The notes: generated from the sequence alone by a model not told the origin. A stretch of DNA of 64,000 nt from Salinicola aestuarinus (GCF_003206645.1 NZ_PZJP01000005.1:712340-776339); one strand, 5' to 3'; shown: positions 1 to 10,698, counted from the first letter of the stretch. Translations and numbers: made by a program.

Positions 1-92
1 GGCGCTGTCGTTTCCAGGGACCCGGCGAGCCAGGGCCTGAGGCTTGAGGCAAAGCGCCTGAATCCCAGCGCTTTACCCTCGCAACCGGATCT

Positions 93-1520
93 TCAGACGT
101 TGCCGCCGGCCGAGCCGCCGTTACCGGTACGACCCCGGCCGCCACGCGAGCGGCGCCGGCGCGGCGCGCCAGCGTCGTCGCGACGATTGCCTTCATTGCC
201 GGCGGCACGATTGCCGCGATTGTCATCATTGCGTTGTGAGGACGCGCTGCGCCCGCCACCGTTACCACCGCCGTTGTTGCTGCCACCACCGCCGCCGCGG
301 CGCTGACCGCCACCGCCGTTGCCGCGGCGCTGGGCCGGACGCGGGGCACGACCTTCGTTCTCGTCGACCTTGGGGCCGCCACCGGGGGTGGGCTCGAAGC
401 CTTCGATGATCTGGCTCTGCAGACGCTGGCTGATCAGGCGCTCGATCCCGGCCAGCTCTTTCTTCTCGTCGACGCTCACCAGCGAGACGGCTTGACCGCT
501 GGCGCCGGCACGGCCGGTACGGCCGATGCGATGGACGTAGTCCTCGGCGACGTTGGGCAGCTCGAAGTTGACGACCTGCGGCAGCTGGTCGATGTCCAGG
601 CCGCGGGCAGCGATATCGGTGGCCACCAGCGCGCGTACGTCACCGCTCTTGAACTCCGCCAACGCCTTGGTACGCGCGTTCTGGCTCTTGTTGCCGTGAA
701 TCGCCGCGGCCTCGATGCCCTGACCTTCCAGATACTTGGTCAGCCGGTTGGCGCCGTGCTTGGTGCGAGTGAAGACCAGCACCTGATGCCACTGGTGCGT
801 CTGGATCAGATGCGAGAGCAGGGCAGGCTTGCGGCTCTTGTCGACCGGATGCACCCACTGGGTGACGGTGGTCGCGGCAGTGTTGCGCGGCGTGACCGAG
901 ACCTCGACCGGATCGTTCACCAGACCGCGGGCCAGGCTGCGAATCTCGTTGGAGAAGGTCGCCGAAAAGAGCAGGCTCTGACGCTGCTTGGGCAGCACCG
1001 CCAGAATCTTGCGGATATCGTGGATGAAGCCCATGTCGAGCATGCGGTCGGCTTCGTCGAGTACCAGCACTTCGAGCTGATCGAAGCGCACGGCTTTCTG
1101 CTGGTAGAGGTCCATCAGACGACCGGGCGTCGCCACCAGGATGTCCACGCCGCTCTTGAGCTTGGCGATCTGCGGGTTGATCTTGACGCCCCCGAAGACC
1201 ACGGCGCTGTTGAGCGGCAGGTGCTGGCCGTAGGTCTCGACGCTCTCGGCGACCTGGGCGGCGAGTTCCCGTGTCGGGGTCAGGATCAGTGCCCGAACGG
1301 GGCGCGCGCCGCGGGGCGCCTCGCCCTGGGACAGACGGTGCAGAATCGGCAGGGTGAAACCTGCGGTCTTGCCGGTGCCGGTTTGGGCGGCGGCCATCAC
1401 GTCACGACCCTCGAGCACGGCGGGAATCGCCTGCGCCTGGATCGGGGACGGCGTGTCGTAGCCCTGTTCGGCCACGGCTTTCAATAACGGGGCGCTAAGG
1501 CCCAGCGAGTCAAAACGCAT
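93..1520 (-). CDS. rhlE: DEAD-box ATP-dependent RNA helicase, RhlE-type
   Basis: RNA helicase that unwinds short RNA duplexes using ATP, acting in the cytosol in ribosome assembly or RNA turnover. The 475-residue protein shows the core motifs in order: Q-motif region near residues 3-33, Walker A AQTGTGKT (45-52), PTRELA (82-87), TPGR (131-134), DEAD (155-158), SAT (187-189), ARGLDI (295-300) and [10 protein letters not shown] (330-339). From about residue 379 the tail is a low-complexity Gly/Arg/Asn-rich segment ending in RG repeats, typical of RhlE-like proteins and likely an RNA-binding tether. It stands alone, transcribed away from the VOC gene. The family is certain; RhlE rather than another DEAD-box paralogue is inferred from core length and tail type. 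Confidence 0.93.
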   Translation of the reverse strand: MRFDSLGLSAPLLKAVAEQGYDTPSPIQAQAIPAVLEGRDVMAAAQTGTGKTAGFTLPILHRLSQGEAPRGARPVRALILTPTRELAAQVAESVETYGQHLPLNSAVVFGGVKINPQIAKLKSGVDILVATPGRLMDLYQQKAVRFDQLEVLVLDEADRMLDMGFIHDIRKILAVLPKQRQSLLFSATFSNEIRSLARGLVNDPVEVSVTPRNTAATTVTQWVHPVDKSRKPALLSHLIQTHQWHQVLVFTRTKHGANRLTKYLEGQGIEAAAIHGNKSQNARTKALAEFKSGDVRALVATDIAARGLDIDQLPQVVNFELPNVAEDYVHRIGRTGRAGASGQAVSLVSVDEKKELAGIERLISQRLQSQIIEGFEPTPGGGPKVDENEGRAPRPAQRRGNGGGGQRRGGGGGSNNGGGNGGGRSASSQRNDDNRGNRAAGNEGNRRDDAGAPRRRRSRGGRGRTGNGGSAGGNV

Positions 1521-1730
1521 TCGGAATTCTCTAGGTCGCGGCAGAGGCGAAGCGAAGCGGCTACGCGCTGCCGGAAGTTGCCAAGACTGGCGGGTGCGCC
1601 GAAGTGGCGCCGAGTCGGAGGGTCGTCATCTCTATGCGCTTCGCGTGACGACGGCCAGACGGGTAAATTCAGTGGGCGGCAGCTTAACGCATGTGCTTCT
1701 TCACGGCTATCTTGCTGATGTGCCGGGTTC

Positions 1731-1750
1731 GATGGGGGAGAGTCCCCATC
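1731..1750 (+). other. Perfect hairpin in the leader of the VOC gene
   Basis: Inverted repeat GATGGGG (1731-1737) and CCCCATC (1744-1750) with a 6-nt loop. It lies 36 nt upstream of the ATG at 1787 and has no T-run, so it is not a terminator. The rest of the 1521-1786 gap holds the presumed divergent promoters; I see nothing else there. Confidence 0.4.
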
Positions 1751-1786
1751 CGCCCCAATGCCTCACATCACACCCGGAGAGACCCC

Positions 1787-2161
1787 ATGCACCGAAGCCG
1801 CCTCGCTGCGCTCGTCATCGATAGCCGCGTCGATGACCCAAGAACCGCCATCGACTTCTGGGCGGCCGCACTGGGCTATCCCTGCCGCGAGGTCGACGGC
1901 CAGTACGGCCATCTCGAGACACCCACCGACCAGCCCGACGTGCTGGTACAGCGGGTCGCCCACGAAAGCCGAGTCCATCTGGATATCGAGACCGACGATA
2001 TCGATGCCGAGGTCGCCCGGCTCACCGCCATCGGGGCGACGGTGGTCGAACGCTTGCGGCGCTGGGTGGTGATGCAGGCGCCGACCGGGCACCGGTTCTG
2101 CGTCGTGCATCCCCAGCGGGTCGATTTCGACGCCGACGACAGGGTCAACGTCTGGTCTTGA
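1787..2161 (+). CDS. VOC (glyoxalase/dioxygenase-fold) family protein
   Basis: A 124-residue single-domain protein of the vicinal-oxygen-chelate superfamily, similar to the Glyoxalase-like group found as stand-alone small proteins. Visible hallmarks are the N-terminal block DDPRTAIDFWAAALGYP, a central HLDIETDD strand and the C-terminal GHRFCVVHP strand, forming one complete babbab module. The open frame extends upstream to 1691, but ATG 1787 is chosen because a GGAGAGA ribosome-binding site lies just before it and the VOC fold begins there. The substrate cannot be deduced. It is monocistronic between rhlE and the amidotransferase gene. Confidence 0.75.
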   Translation: MHRSRLAALVIDSRVDDPRTAIDFWAAALGYPCREVDGQYGHLETPTDQPDVLVQRVAHESRVHLDIETDDIDAEVARLTAIGATVVERLRRWVVMQAPTGHRFCVVHPQRVDFDADDRVNVWS

Positions 2162-2298
2162 TCCGATATCCACCGCTCACCGTAGAACGTATCGTGATCG
2201 GAAGGCAGAGTATCGTCGCTCTCGGTGCGGCGGGCTCGCGCAGCTTCTGACTGTCGATAGAACCGATTCTTGATGCGGTTAACCTGGGAGCGATGACC

Positions 2299-3090
2299 GT
2301 GTGTGAACTACTGGGCATGAGCGCGAATGCGGCGTTGGATCTGCGCTTCAGCTGGCGCGCATTTCGTCGTCGCGGCGGAGGCAACGGGCCCCACCGCGAC
2401 GGTTTTGGTGTCGGCGTCTATCGTGACGACGGCTATCACGACTTCCACGACCTGTCCCCGGCGGCCGAATCGCCGTTGGCCGATTTTCTCGCTAACACCA
2501 TCGTCCCCGCGACAACGCTGCTGGGGCATATTCGCCAGGCCAACGAAGGCAGCATCGAGCTGCAGAATACCTATCCGTTCACTCGAGAGATGGGCGGGCG
2601 TCTCTGGTGCTACGCGATGCAGGGCCAGCTCGCGGGCTACGAAGCGCTACCGCTCTCCGGACGCTTCACGCCCCAGGGCAGCACCGATGGTGAACACGCC
2701 TTCTGCTGGCTGCTCGACAGGCTCTCTGAGATCGACAGGAGCGACTCGGCCGCAGTGGCTGCGCTTATGGATGTCTGTGGCGAGCGGCTGGCGGGGATGG
2801 GCGTTTTCAATGCGCTGCTCAGCGATGGTCGAACGCTCTACGCCTACGCCAGCAAGCCGATGCACTGGCTGACACGGCGCGCGCCCTTTGGGGTCGCCAA
2901 CGCGCTCGACAGCGGGGAACGCCTGGATCTAGCGGTTCACTGCGACGAAGCGAACGTCCACACGCTGATCGTTACCCAGCCGCTGACCGACGAGCCATGC
3001 TGGCAAGTGATGCCGGCCAACCGGGCGGTGGCGTTTCGCGCCGGCGAACGTCTGACTCGAGACGTTCATGAGACGTTCTCCCGAGGCTGA
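2299..3090 (+). CDS. Class II glutamine amidotransferase, YafJ-type
   Basis: Ntn-hydrolase fold amidotransferase of the YafJ group; the physiological acceptor is unknown. These enzymes need cysteine as the exposed N-terminal residue after removal of Met. The frame can start at ATG 2293 (M-T-V-C-E-L-L-G) or GTG 2299 (M-C-E-L-L-G). GTG 2299 is preferred because it puts Cys at position 2 and because GGGAG (2286-2290) is 8 nt from it but only 2 nt from the ATG. Other family features are GMSAN after the Cys, HRDGFGVGVY, GHIRQAN and a QNTYPF block. At about 263 residues the length fits YafJ (about 255). It has no obvious operon partner. Confidence 0.85.
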   Translation: MCELLGMSANAALDLRFSWRAFRRRGGGNGPHRDGFGVGVYRDDGYHDFHDLSPAAESPLADFLANTIVPATTLLGHIRQANEGSIELQNTYPFTREMGGRLWCYAMQGQLAGYEALPLSGRFTPQGSTDGEHAFCWLLDRLSEIDRSDSAAVAALMDVCGERLAGMGVFNALLSDGRTLYAYASKPMHWLTRRAPFGVANALDSGERLDLAVHCDEANVHTLIVTQPLTDEPCWQVMPANRAVAFRAGERLTRDVHETFSRG

Positions 3091-3292
3091 GCACGAGGGT
3101 TGGCAACGCGCTGGTGTTGCTGAGCCCAAGGCATGCGTTTACCCCGCGCAATTGAACCCCGTTAATAATCCCGCTAACGTCTTCCTGTCATAACAACAAT
3201 GTAGGGTGACGCCCGAGAGCGAGCGCCGGTGGGCTGGCGGCCACGGTTTCCAACGGGCAACGCTCGCGGAGTCACTTCTAAAGGAGACTATT

Positions 3293-4495
3293 ATGGTGTC
3301 GAACCGTTCTCGCTACGCGGTCGGTGGGACCGCTGCCAAAGCGTCATCACGTCTGGCGCTCGTCGCCGCGATCGGCCTTGGTGGCCTCGTCGCAAGTGCC
3401 GGTGCCAACGCGCAGAGTGAAACCACAGATCAGCCCAGAGGCTCGACTCTCTGTACCAAATTGCCGGTTCCCTGCGACGCCGTGATCGCCCACCGAGGCG
3501 CTTCTTTCCAGGCGCCGGAGTCCACCACCCCTGCCTATCGCCTCGCCCGGGAACTCGGTGCCGACTACCTCGAACTCGACCTGCAGCGAACGAAGGATGG
3601 CGAGCTGATCGCTTTTCACGATAACGCGCTCGGGCGAAACACCGACGTTGCCAAGGTCTTCCCGGATCGCGCCGATGCCCCGGTATCGGCTTTTACCCTG
3701 GCCGAGCTCAAGCAGCTGGATGCCGGCAGCTGGTTCAACGAGACCTACCCCGAGCGGGCGCGAGACAGCTACGTCGGGCTCGATATTCTCACCCTGGACG
3801 AAGTGATCGATATCGCCGAGGGCGGTGACAACCGACCCGGGCTCTACATCGAGACCAAGGTCCCTGAGCAGTTCCCCGGCATCGAGTCGGACCTGCGCGC
3901 GGCTCTCGAGGCGCGCGGCTGGGCCGGTGACTCGACGACGACAAGCGAGCCGGCTGCCGAGGGTGCCGTCGACGTTGCCGATGGCCCCGGGCGGGTGATC
4001 ATGCAGACGTTCTCTCGCCAGAGCCTCGCCGAGCTGGAAACGTCGCTGCCTGACGTGCCACGGGTGCTGTTACTTTGGCTCGGGGAGGGCGGAATCGATG
4101 CCGCCCCCAGCGATCCGCAGGGCGATACGGAGAGCGTCGCCGACTACTACGCTCGCCAGACCGTCGCCTCACCCGAGGCGTACGCCGAGTGGATCGACTT
4201 CGCCAAGTCACACGGCGCCGTCGGTATCGGCCCCTCGACCGTGCAGCAAGATCATGACGGCACGTTCAGCAGTCAGTTCAGCTACTCCGATCTCGCCGAA
4301 CCGTGGATGATCGGCATGGCTCACGACGAAGGATTGTTGATCCATCCCTACACCGTGGATGAACCCGTCGATTTCGAGCGCTATCGCGAGCGAGGTGTCG
4401 ATGGTTTCTTTACCAACCGCCCCGCAGCGCTGCTCGAATTCTACGGTCGTGGCGCTGGCGATCCATCGACGATCCTGAACGATCTCGGCTACTAG
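3293..4495 (+). CDS. glpQ: Secreted glycerophosphodiester phosphodiesterase
   Basis: Periplasmic enzyme hydrolysing glycerophosphodiesters to glycerol-3-phosphate plus an alcohol, part of phospholipid-headgroup scavenging. The 400-residue product starts with a signal peptide (Arg-rich n-region, hydrophobic core about 21-35, probable cleavage ANA|QS near 40). The GDPD catalytic signature follows: HRG (67-69), Glu76 in APEST, the ELD metal ligands (94-96) and HD (109-110). The C-terminal HPYTVDE and DGFFTNRPA blocks are typical. The frame is open from 3206, but ATG 3293 has AAGGAG (3281-3286) at ideal spacing and starts the signal peptide. An acidic/Ser-Thr-rich insert sits near residues 215-232. 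A terminator follows at 4562. Confidence 0.9.
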   Translation: MVSNRSRYAVGGTAAKASSRLALVAAIGLGGLVASAGANAQSETTDQPRGSTLCTKLPVPCDAVIAHRGASFQAPESTTPAYRLARELGADYLELDLQRTKDGELIAFHDNALGRNTDVAKVFPDRADAPVSAFTLAELKQLDAGSWFNETYPERARDSYVGLDILTLDEVIDIAEGGDNRPGLYIETKVPEQFPGIESDLRAALEARGWAGDSTTTSEPAAEGAVDVADGPGRVIMQTFSRQSLAELETSLPDVPRVLLLWLGEGGIDAAPSDPQGDTESVADYYARQTVASPEAYAEWIDFAKSHGAVGIGPSTVQQDHDGTFSSQFSYSDLAEPWMIGMAHDEGLLIHPYTVDEPVDFERYRERGVDGFFTNRPAALLEFYGRGAGDPSTILNDLGY

Positions 4496-4561
4496 GCGCT
4501 ACCCGAAAGGCGCCAGTCTTCGCCGGCACTTCAGCCCCATCCCTTTGTATCCGACAATTGT

Positions 4562-4586
4562 CGCTCGCCCTCGCGGCGAGCGTTTT
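4562..4586 (+). terminator. Rho-independent terminator after the GDPD gene
   Basis: Perfect 8-bp inverted repeat CGCTCGCC (4562-4569) and GGCGAGCG (4575-4582) with a 5-nt loop, followed by TTTT. It lies 66 nt after the GDPD stop and immediately before the ribosome-binding site of the cupin gene. The short T-run makes it moderate in strength. Confidence 0.6.
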
Positions 4587-4606
4587 CATCGACTTGGAGA
4601 TTCATC

Positions 4607-4894
4607 GTGACTCAACGCCCCCAAGCGACGCCCAGTGTGCAGGTAGACAACGACCGCGTGCGCGTTACCGAGTGGCGCTTTCCCCCAGGTGGCGAGACCG
4701 GTTGGCACGAACACGGCCACGACTATGTCGTGGTCCCGCAGACCACCGGCAAACTGGAACTCGAAACTCTCGACGGGCATACCTTCTCCACGCTCGAAAC
4801 CGGCGTCTCCTACTACCGGGACAAGGGGGCCGAGCACAATGTGGTCAACGGGAATGACTTCGAATTCGTCTTCGTCGAAATCGAGATGAAGTAG
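4607..4894 (+). CDS. Small cupin-domain protein
   Basis: A 95-residue single cupin (beta-barrel) protein. The first cupin motif with metal ligands is seen in GWHEHGHDYVVV (His-x-His pair plus Tyr/Glu-like position) and the second in the AEHNVVNGNDFEFVFVE strand, which keeps one His. Proteins of this size bind a metal or small ligand; some are isomerases or ectoine-synthase-like, but there is no basis for a specific substrate. The start is GTG 4607, preceded by TTGGAGA (4594-4600). A separate transcript is suggested by the terminator just upstream. Confidence 0.75.
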   Translation: MTQRPQATPSVQVDNDRVRVTEWRFPPGGETGWHEHGHDYVVVPQTTGKLELETLDGHTFSTLETGVSYYRDKGAEHNVVNGNDFEFVFVEIEMK

Positions 4895-4982
4895 CGGCGG
4901 ACGAACCCGACTGCCGAGGTGCCTGCCGTCGGCTTCGATGGCAGGGCCGCAGGATCAACACAACAGGGAGAGAGAAGGTTCG

Positions 4983-6152
4983 ATGTCCGATGAGAAGCGT
5001 CAAAGCGTCTGCCGCTGGCTCGCCGAGCAGCAGGCGGCGATGGTGTCCTGCCTCGAAACGCTGGTGAATATCGACTCCAACAGCTACGACAAGGCGGGCA
5101 CCGATGCCGTGGCGGATGTCATCACGGGCTGGCTGGAGGACGACGGTATCGATGTGCGGCGCCTGCCGCGGCCGGACTCGGGAGATATTCTCGAGGCCCG
5201 ACTCGAAGGGGACGGCAGCGATGCGGCCAGCGGCCATGTCCTGATGATGGGGCATCGTGACACGGTCTTTCCCACCGGGACGGTGGCCAAGCGCGGCTAT
5301 ACCCAGGAGGGGGAGACCGCCTTCGGGCCCGGCGTCGCCGACATGAAAGCGGGACTGGTGCTGAACCTCTTCGTGCTCCGCGCCTTGAAACGACTCGACC
5401 CGCTACCGTTCCCGGTGCGGGTACTGTTTACCGCGGACGAAGAGATTGGGTCTCAGGATGGAACGGCATTCATTCGTGAGGCGGCAGCGGGTGCCAGAGC
5501 CGTTTTCAACGCCGAACCCGGACGGATCAGTGGCAATGTCGTCACCGGGCGCAAGGGCGGTGCAGCCTTCCGCATCGAGGTCGAGGGGCAGGCGGCCCAC
5601 GCCGGTGTCAGCCACGCCGACGGGGCCAGTGCCATCGAGGCGCTGGCGCGCAAGATCGTCAAGCTGCATGCCCTGACGGACTACGAGGCCGGCGTGACCA
5701 CCAATGTCGGGCTGATCGATGGCGGTGTCTCGCGCAATACCGTGGCGCCGTCAGCCAGCGCGCAGCTCGATACGCGTTTCGTCACCAACGCGCAGCGCGA
5801 GCGATTGCTGGCCGAGATCGAGGCGATCATCGAAGCGGTCGAGGTGGCCGGGACGCGGGCAATCCTCACGCAGGTTTCCGGTTTTCTGCCGATGGAACCC
5901 GCCATGAGTGAGGGACTGTTTCTGCGCTACCAGGCGCAGGCACGAGCCTTGGGTTTTGACGTCGATGGCGAATTCACCGGCGGCTGCTCGGATGCGGGCA
6001 CGACCGCGAGTCTGGGCATTCCGACCCTCTGCGGCACGGGCCCCGTGGGGGCAAAGATGCACACCGACGCCGAGTACTGCCGGCTCGAGACTTTCGTGCC
6101 ACGAACGCAGGCTATCGCGCTGACCATTCTGGATCTTATCGACAACCGCTGA
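4983..6152 (+). CDS. M20 family zinc metallopeptidase (CPG2/ArgE-like)
   Basis: Cytosolic di-zinc amidohydrolase of 389 residues. Metal and catalytic motifs are present: HRDTV (His91, Asp93), GVADMK (Asp120), catalytic Glu153 with Glu154 in TADEEIGS, and a late His in AKMHTDAEYC. A dimerisation lid domain (GGAAFRIEVEGQAAHAG) interrupts the catalytic domain as in carboxypeptidase G2. Likely substrates are N-acyl or gamma-glutamyl amino acids, but this is family-level inference. The frame opens at 4938; ATG 4983 is chosen because of the strong AGGGAG..AAGG purine tract immediately upstream. It has no signal peptide. Confidence 0.85.
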   Translation: MSDEKRQSVCRWLAEQQAAMVSCLETLVNIDSNSYDKAGTDAVADVITGWLEDDGIDVRRLPRPDSGDILEARLEGDGSDAASGHVLMMGHRDTVFPTGTVAKRGYTQEGETAFGPGVADMKAGLVLNLFVLRALKRLDPLPFPVRVLFTADEEIGSQDGTAFIREAAAGARAVFNAEPGRISGNVVTGRKGGAAFRIEVEGQAAHAGVSHADGASAIEALARKIVKLHALTDYEAGVTTNVGLIDGGVSRNTVAPSASAQLDTRFVTNAQRERLLAEIEAIIEAVEVAGTRAILTQVSGFLPMEPAMSEGLFLRYQAQARALGFDVDGEFTGGCSDAGTTASLGIPTLCGTGPVGAKMHTDAEYCRLETFVPRTQAIALTILDLIDNR

Positions 6153-6240
6153 AGTCAGAACGCTCGACCTCACCGAACGCCACCGCAACGCGCGGGCATC
6201 CGGTGAGGGTCGCGTCGCGACTCGGGGTCACGCAGGGTGG

Positions 6241-7764
<1,524 letters not shown>

Positions 7765-7807
7765 GCTCGCGGCGCGCAAACGTTTCCCGTCCCGATGTTC
7801 TTGCGCC

Positions 7808-8449
7808 TCAGTCAAGGTCCCCCCGCCGGTCGACGTCACGCCATATGCTGGGCGTCTCGACATCCACCCAGTGGCGTGCGGCGCTATGACGATTCACGAT
7901 ATCCCGTGCGCCCTCGCCGTCGGTGAGGGTGGCAAGCGCCCCCCAGAACGTTCGCCCGAACACCACCGGATGCCCACCGCGGCCCGCAAAGCGCGGCATC
8001 ACGATTGCCTTCGGCTTGGCCTCGGCACTCAGTTGCTGACACAGCGTTGCCTCCAGCCAGGGCATGTCGCCAAGGATGACCGCCGCCGCCATCGCCGGCT
8101 CCTCGATGGCCTGCAGGTGTCGAAAGGCGTCGCCCAGCGATCCGCCCAGCCCCTGCATCGCCGATATCGCCTCCACGCACTCGAATCGCGTTGTCTCGGC
8201 GGCGGGCGCGCCGGTCGGCGTCGACACCTCGACCTCGTTGCGGTAATCGATCCCTAGCGAGGCCGATGTCTCACCCGGTCGCGTCAGCACATAAACCCGG
8301 GGGTAGGCGGGGGAGACGTTGTCGAGGGTCGTCGCGAGCAGGGTGCGGCCGTCTTCGAGCCGGTGGTGGCGCTTGTCGGCGCCAAAGCGCCGGCCCTGGC
8401 CGGCGGCCATCACCACGGCAATGACGTCGCCGGGCAGGTCAGAGCGCAT
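7808..8449 (-). CDS. mocA: MobA/MocA-like nucleotidyltransferase (molybdenum cofactor)
   Basis: A 213-residue NTP-transferase-fold protein likely to transfer CMP or GMP to molybdopterin, activating cofactor for molybdenum hydroxylases. The nucleotide-binding N-terminus AAGQGRRFGADK matches the MocA/MobA consensus. Later blocks are LGDMPW (metal Asp) and GRGGHPVVF. It starts at ATG 8449, overlapping the 3' end of xdhC by 11 bp, so the two are translationally coupled. The longer frame to 8497 is rejected because of this overlap and the AAGG box before 8449. MocA versus MobA cannot be settled from sequence alone, but pairing with XdhC favours MocA. Confidence 0.8.
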   Translation of the reverse strand: MRSDLPGDVIAVVMAAGQGRRFGADKRHHRLEDGRTLLATTLDNVSPAYPRVYVLTRPGETSASLGIDYRNEVEVSTPTGAPAAETTRFECVEAISAMQGLGGSLGDAFRHLQAIEEPAMAAAVILGDMPWLEATLCQQLSAEAKPKAIVMPRFAGRGGHPVVFGRTFWGALATLTDGEGARDIVNRHSAARHWVDVETPSIWRDVDRRGDLD

Positions 8450-9410
8450 CGCGCGCCTTGCCCCGTCGTACCCGTAGCACGTCGGCAACCACGGCAAGGG
8501 CGATCTCCGCTGGTGTCTTGCTGTCGAGATCCAGTCCGATCGGCATGTGAATGCGGTCGATGGCTTCGTCGCTCAGTCCGCCGGAGCGGGCGAGACGTTC
8601 GGCGCGTTTGGCGGAGGTGCGCTTTGATCCCATGACCCCCACGTAAAAAGCCGGTGTTCGTACCGCTTCGATCACCGCCAGGTCGTCGATACGCGGGTCG
8701 TGGGTCAGCGCCACCACGGCAGTGGCGGCGTGACAGGCGCCGGAGGCGATGAACAGTGACGGTAGGGCGGACTGTACCTCGACGCCCTCGATGACGAAGT
8801 CGCGGCGCAGCGCATCGCGTGGGTCGCAGACAATCACTTCGAAGCCGAGGGTTCGGGCGAACTCGGCACAGAAGCGAGAGACCGGCGAGATGCCCGCGAT
8901 GATGAGTCGCAGCGCCGGCCCGACGCGCAATTTGACGACCTGGCCGTCGCGCTCGACCCGCGGACCGTTTTCGTCGGCCTCGACGAAACGTTTGCGCTGA
9001 CGCTGGAGGTCGATGTGGCGCACCAGTGATCGCTGGCCGAGCAGGGTGGCGTGAAGGACCTCCAGATGGGTCAGCGTCTCGGCGCCGGGTGCCAGGCGTT
9101 CGACCAGCACATCCAGAATGCCGCCACAGGGGAGCGATACCTGGGGCGATTCGTCGGCGCCATCGCCGTAGCGAACGATTTCGAACGCCTCAGTGAAGCG
9201 CCCCTGGGCGACACGTGCCAGGAAATCTTCCTCGATGCAGCCCCCCGACAGTGAGCCGACACAGGTGCCGTCTGCCTTGGCGACGAGCATCGACCCGGGT
9301 TCGCGAGGGGATGAGCCAAAGGTGGCGAGAACGCTGCAGAGCCAGACGGTCTCACCGCCGTTGGCCCACGCTAGCGCGGCGTCGAGGACCTGGAGATCCA
9401 TGTGCTGCAT
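8439..9410 (-). CDS. xdhC: XdhC/CoxI family molybdoenzyme maturation factor
   Basis: Chaperone that binds molybdenum cofactor, promotes its sulfuration and delivers it to xanthine-dehydrogenase or aldehyde/CO-dehydrogenase-type enzymes. The 323-residue protein has the N-terminal XdhC/CoxI domain (GSSPREPGSML, GSLSGGCIEEDF) and a C-terminal Rossmann domain (LIIAGISPVSRFCAEFARTLGFEVIVCDPRD region). It forms a two-gene unit with the downstream mocA-like gene. No hydroxylase structural gene (xdhAB, coxLMS) is in the window, so the client enzyme is elsewhere. The ATG at 9410 is used; an internal Met three codons later is an alternative. Confidence 0.88.
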   Translation of the reverse strand: MQHMDLQVLDAALAWANGGETVWLCSVLATFGSSPREPGSMLVAKADGTCVGSLSGGCIEEDFLARVAQGRFTEAFEIVRYGDGADESPQVSLPCGGILDVLVERLAPGAETLTHLEVLHATLLGQRSLVRHIDLQRQRKRFVEADENGPRVERDGQVVKLRVGPALRLIIAGISPVSRFCAEFARTLGFEVIVCDPRDALRRDFVIEGVEVQSALPSLFIASGACHAATAVVALTHDPRIDDLAVIEAVRTPAFYVGVMGSKRTSAKRAERLARSGGLSDEAIDRIHMPIGLDLDSKTPAEIALAVVADVLRVRRGKARDAL

Positions 9411-9782
9411 AGAGACTCGTTCCTTGAGAATCCGCGCGTCTTGATGTCGCGCGCTGCTCGACAGGTAGCAGAGAAAAAGAGGAAAAACACTTCAGTATAA
9501 TTCGCGATCGGCCGCGCATCGCGTCTAAAAAAGGGTACCGTATCGAGAGTCTGGCTGACGGCGTGCGACGCGCCAAGGTTTCAGGCCCGATGAGATGCCG
9601 ATGCGGACGGGACGAGGGTGGCTGCGGGTGTCGTTGCGCAAGCGACGCTCGATTTGCTCCCAATTTGCCCCATACTGTGAGTCACGATGCGACATGTTAC
9701 CCCATGGCATCGCTGCCTCCGTCACGCCACTCGGCCCCACAGGACCGCCGTGCAACGACAATAAAGAGGGGAGCTTTCACTC
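9411..9782. other. 372-bp intergenic region between divergent xdhC and marR
   Basis: No convincing ORF. It should hold the divergent promoters of xdhC and the MarR gene. A perfect TATAAT hexamer lies at 9496-9501 in an A-rich patch, but I could not pair it with a good -35 on either strand. A ribosome-binding purine tract (AAAGAGGGGAG) precedes the marR start. Confidence 0.5.
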
Positions 9783-10340
9783 ATGCCCTATCGATACTCC
9801 GTCGGCGACAGCGCTGTCCCGCCCACCTCGTTCTACGGCTCGTCCGAAGACGCCCCGCGTAGCGAGTGCCATACGTTCACCGACCAGGTCGGACACCTGC
9901 TGCGTCGCGCCTATCAACGCCACACCGCGCTGTTCCAGCAGCAGAGTCTGGACTCGCAGCTCACACCGATTCAGTTCGTGACGCTGAGCGCGCTGCATGA
10001 TCGCGGCGCGAGTTCGCTGACCCAGCTGGTCAAGGCGACCTCGATCGACCTGGCGACGATTCGTGGCGTCATCAAGCGCATGCAGAGTCGCGGCTGGATC
10101 GAGACGACGTCTGACCCCAGCGACCAGCGCAAGGTGATCGTTGGCGTGACTGCCGCCGGCAACGCACTGCTGGTGGAGATGTGGCCGCGTGCTCGGCAGG
10201 TCTCCTCGATGACGATGAAAGGGCTCAACGTGGCAGAACGGGTCGCGCTGATCCACCTGCTCGAAAAGATGACCGACAGCGAAGTCTCGGCAACCGACGA
10301 CAAGCTCACTCCGCCCTTCGATGACGTCGGTGATTACTGA
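9783..10340 (+). CDS. MarR family transcriptional regulator
   Basis: A 185-residue winged-helix regulator. The DNA-binding core is visible as SSLTQLVKATSIDLATIRGV (recognition helix), followed by the wing DPSDQRKVIVGVT with the usual Asp-x-Arg pair. Flanking helices would form the dimer interface. The N-terminal 30 residues are an extension not typical of MarR proteins. It is upstream of, and on the same strand as, the small membrane protein and SSS symporter, so regulation of that transporter pair is plausible but not shown. Ligand unknown. Confidence 0.85.
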   Translation: MPYRYSVGDSAVPPTSFYGSSEDAPRSECHTFTDQVGHLLRRAYQRHTALFQQQSLDSQLTPIQFVTLSALHDRGASSLTQLVKATSIDLATIRGVIKRMQSRGWIETTSDPSDQRKVIVGVTAAGNALLVEMWPRARQVSSMTMKGLNVAERVALIHLLEKMTDSEVSATDDKLTPPFDDVGDY

Positions 10341-10506
10341 CCGACCTGCCGGGTCGTGAACAGCGCCCGGGTCCTCGCCCAGCTTCCTGCGCGAGGCGGC
10401 GGACTCACCTTTCAAGATGACTTTTGCAGGCCGTCGGGGCACTCTCTGGCATCCGGCGTGGGTTCGCCGGACCTGTCTTTCCAGCCGAAGAGTGAGAGGA
10501 GTGTCG

Positions 10507-10695
10507 ATGAATCCCCGACGACTCAAATGGGGCATCTGGGCCGTGGTTGTGCTCTGCTACGCCGTACCCTACGCCCTGCTGCGGGACGTCGCCCACTGGT
10601 ACGGTAGCTTTCTCTTCTGGGGAATCGCCGGCCTAACGATCATCCTTCTCAACGTGCTGATGACCGCTGATTTCAACGATCGATTCGAGGAGTGA
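10507..10695 (+). CDS. Small two-helix membrane protein, SSS symporter partner
   Basis: A 62-residue protein with two predicted transmembrane helices (about 9-25 and 33-52) and an acidic C-terminus. Its stop is 3 bp before the ATG of the SSS symporter, so the two are co-translated. Small DUF3311- or YhdT-like subunits commonly precede SSS carriers such as PanF, and this fits that arrangement. Start ATG 10507 follows GAGAGGAG (10493-10500). The longer frame from 10417 lacks a ribosome-binding site. The role as transporter accessory subunit is inferred from context. Confidence 0.72.
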   Translation: MNPRRLKWGIWAVVVLCYAVPYALLRDVAHWYGSFLFWGIAGLTIILLNVLMTADFNDRFEE

Positions 10696-10698
10696 CCG

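Noticed and set aside
492..1487. 331-codon plus-strand frame opposite rhlE
   Set aside because: Exact antisense of a conserved helicase; composition reflects the high-GC complement and shows no family motif.
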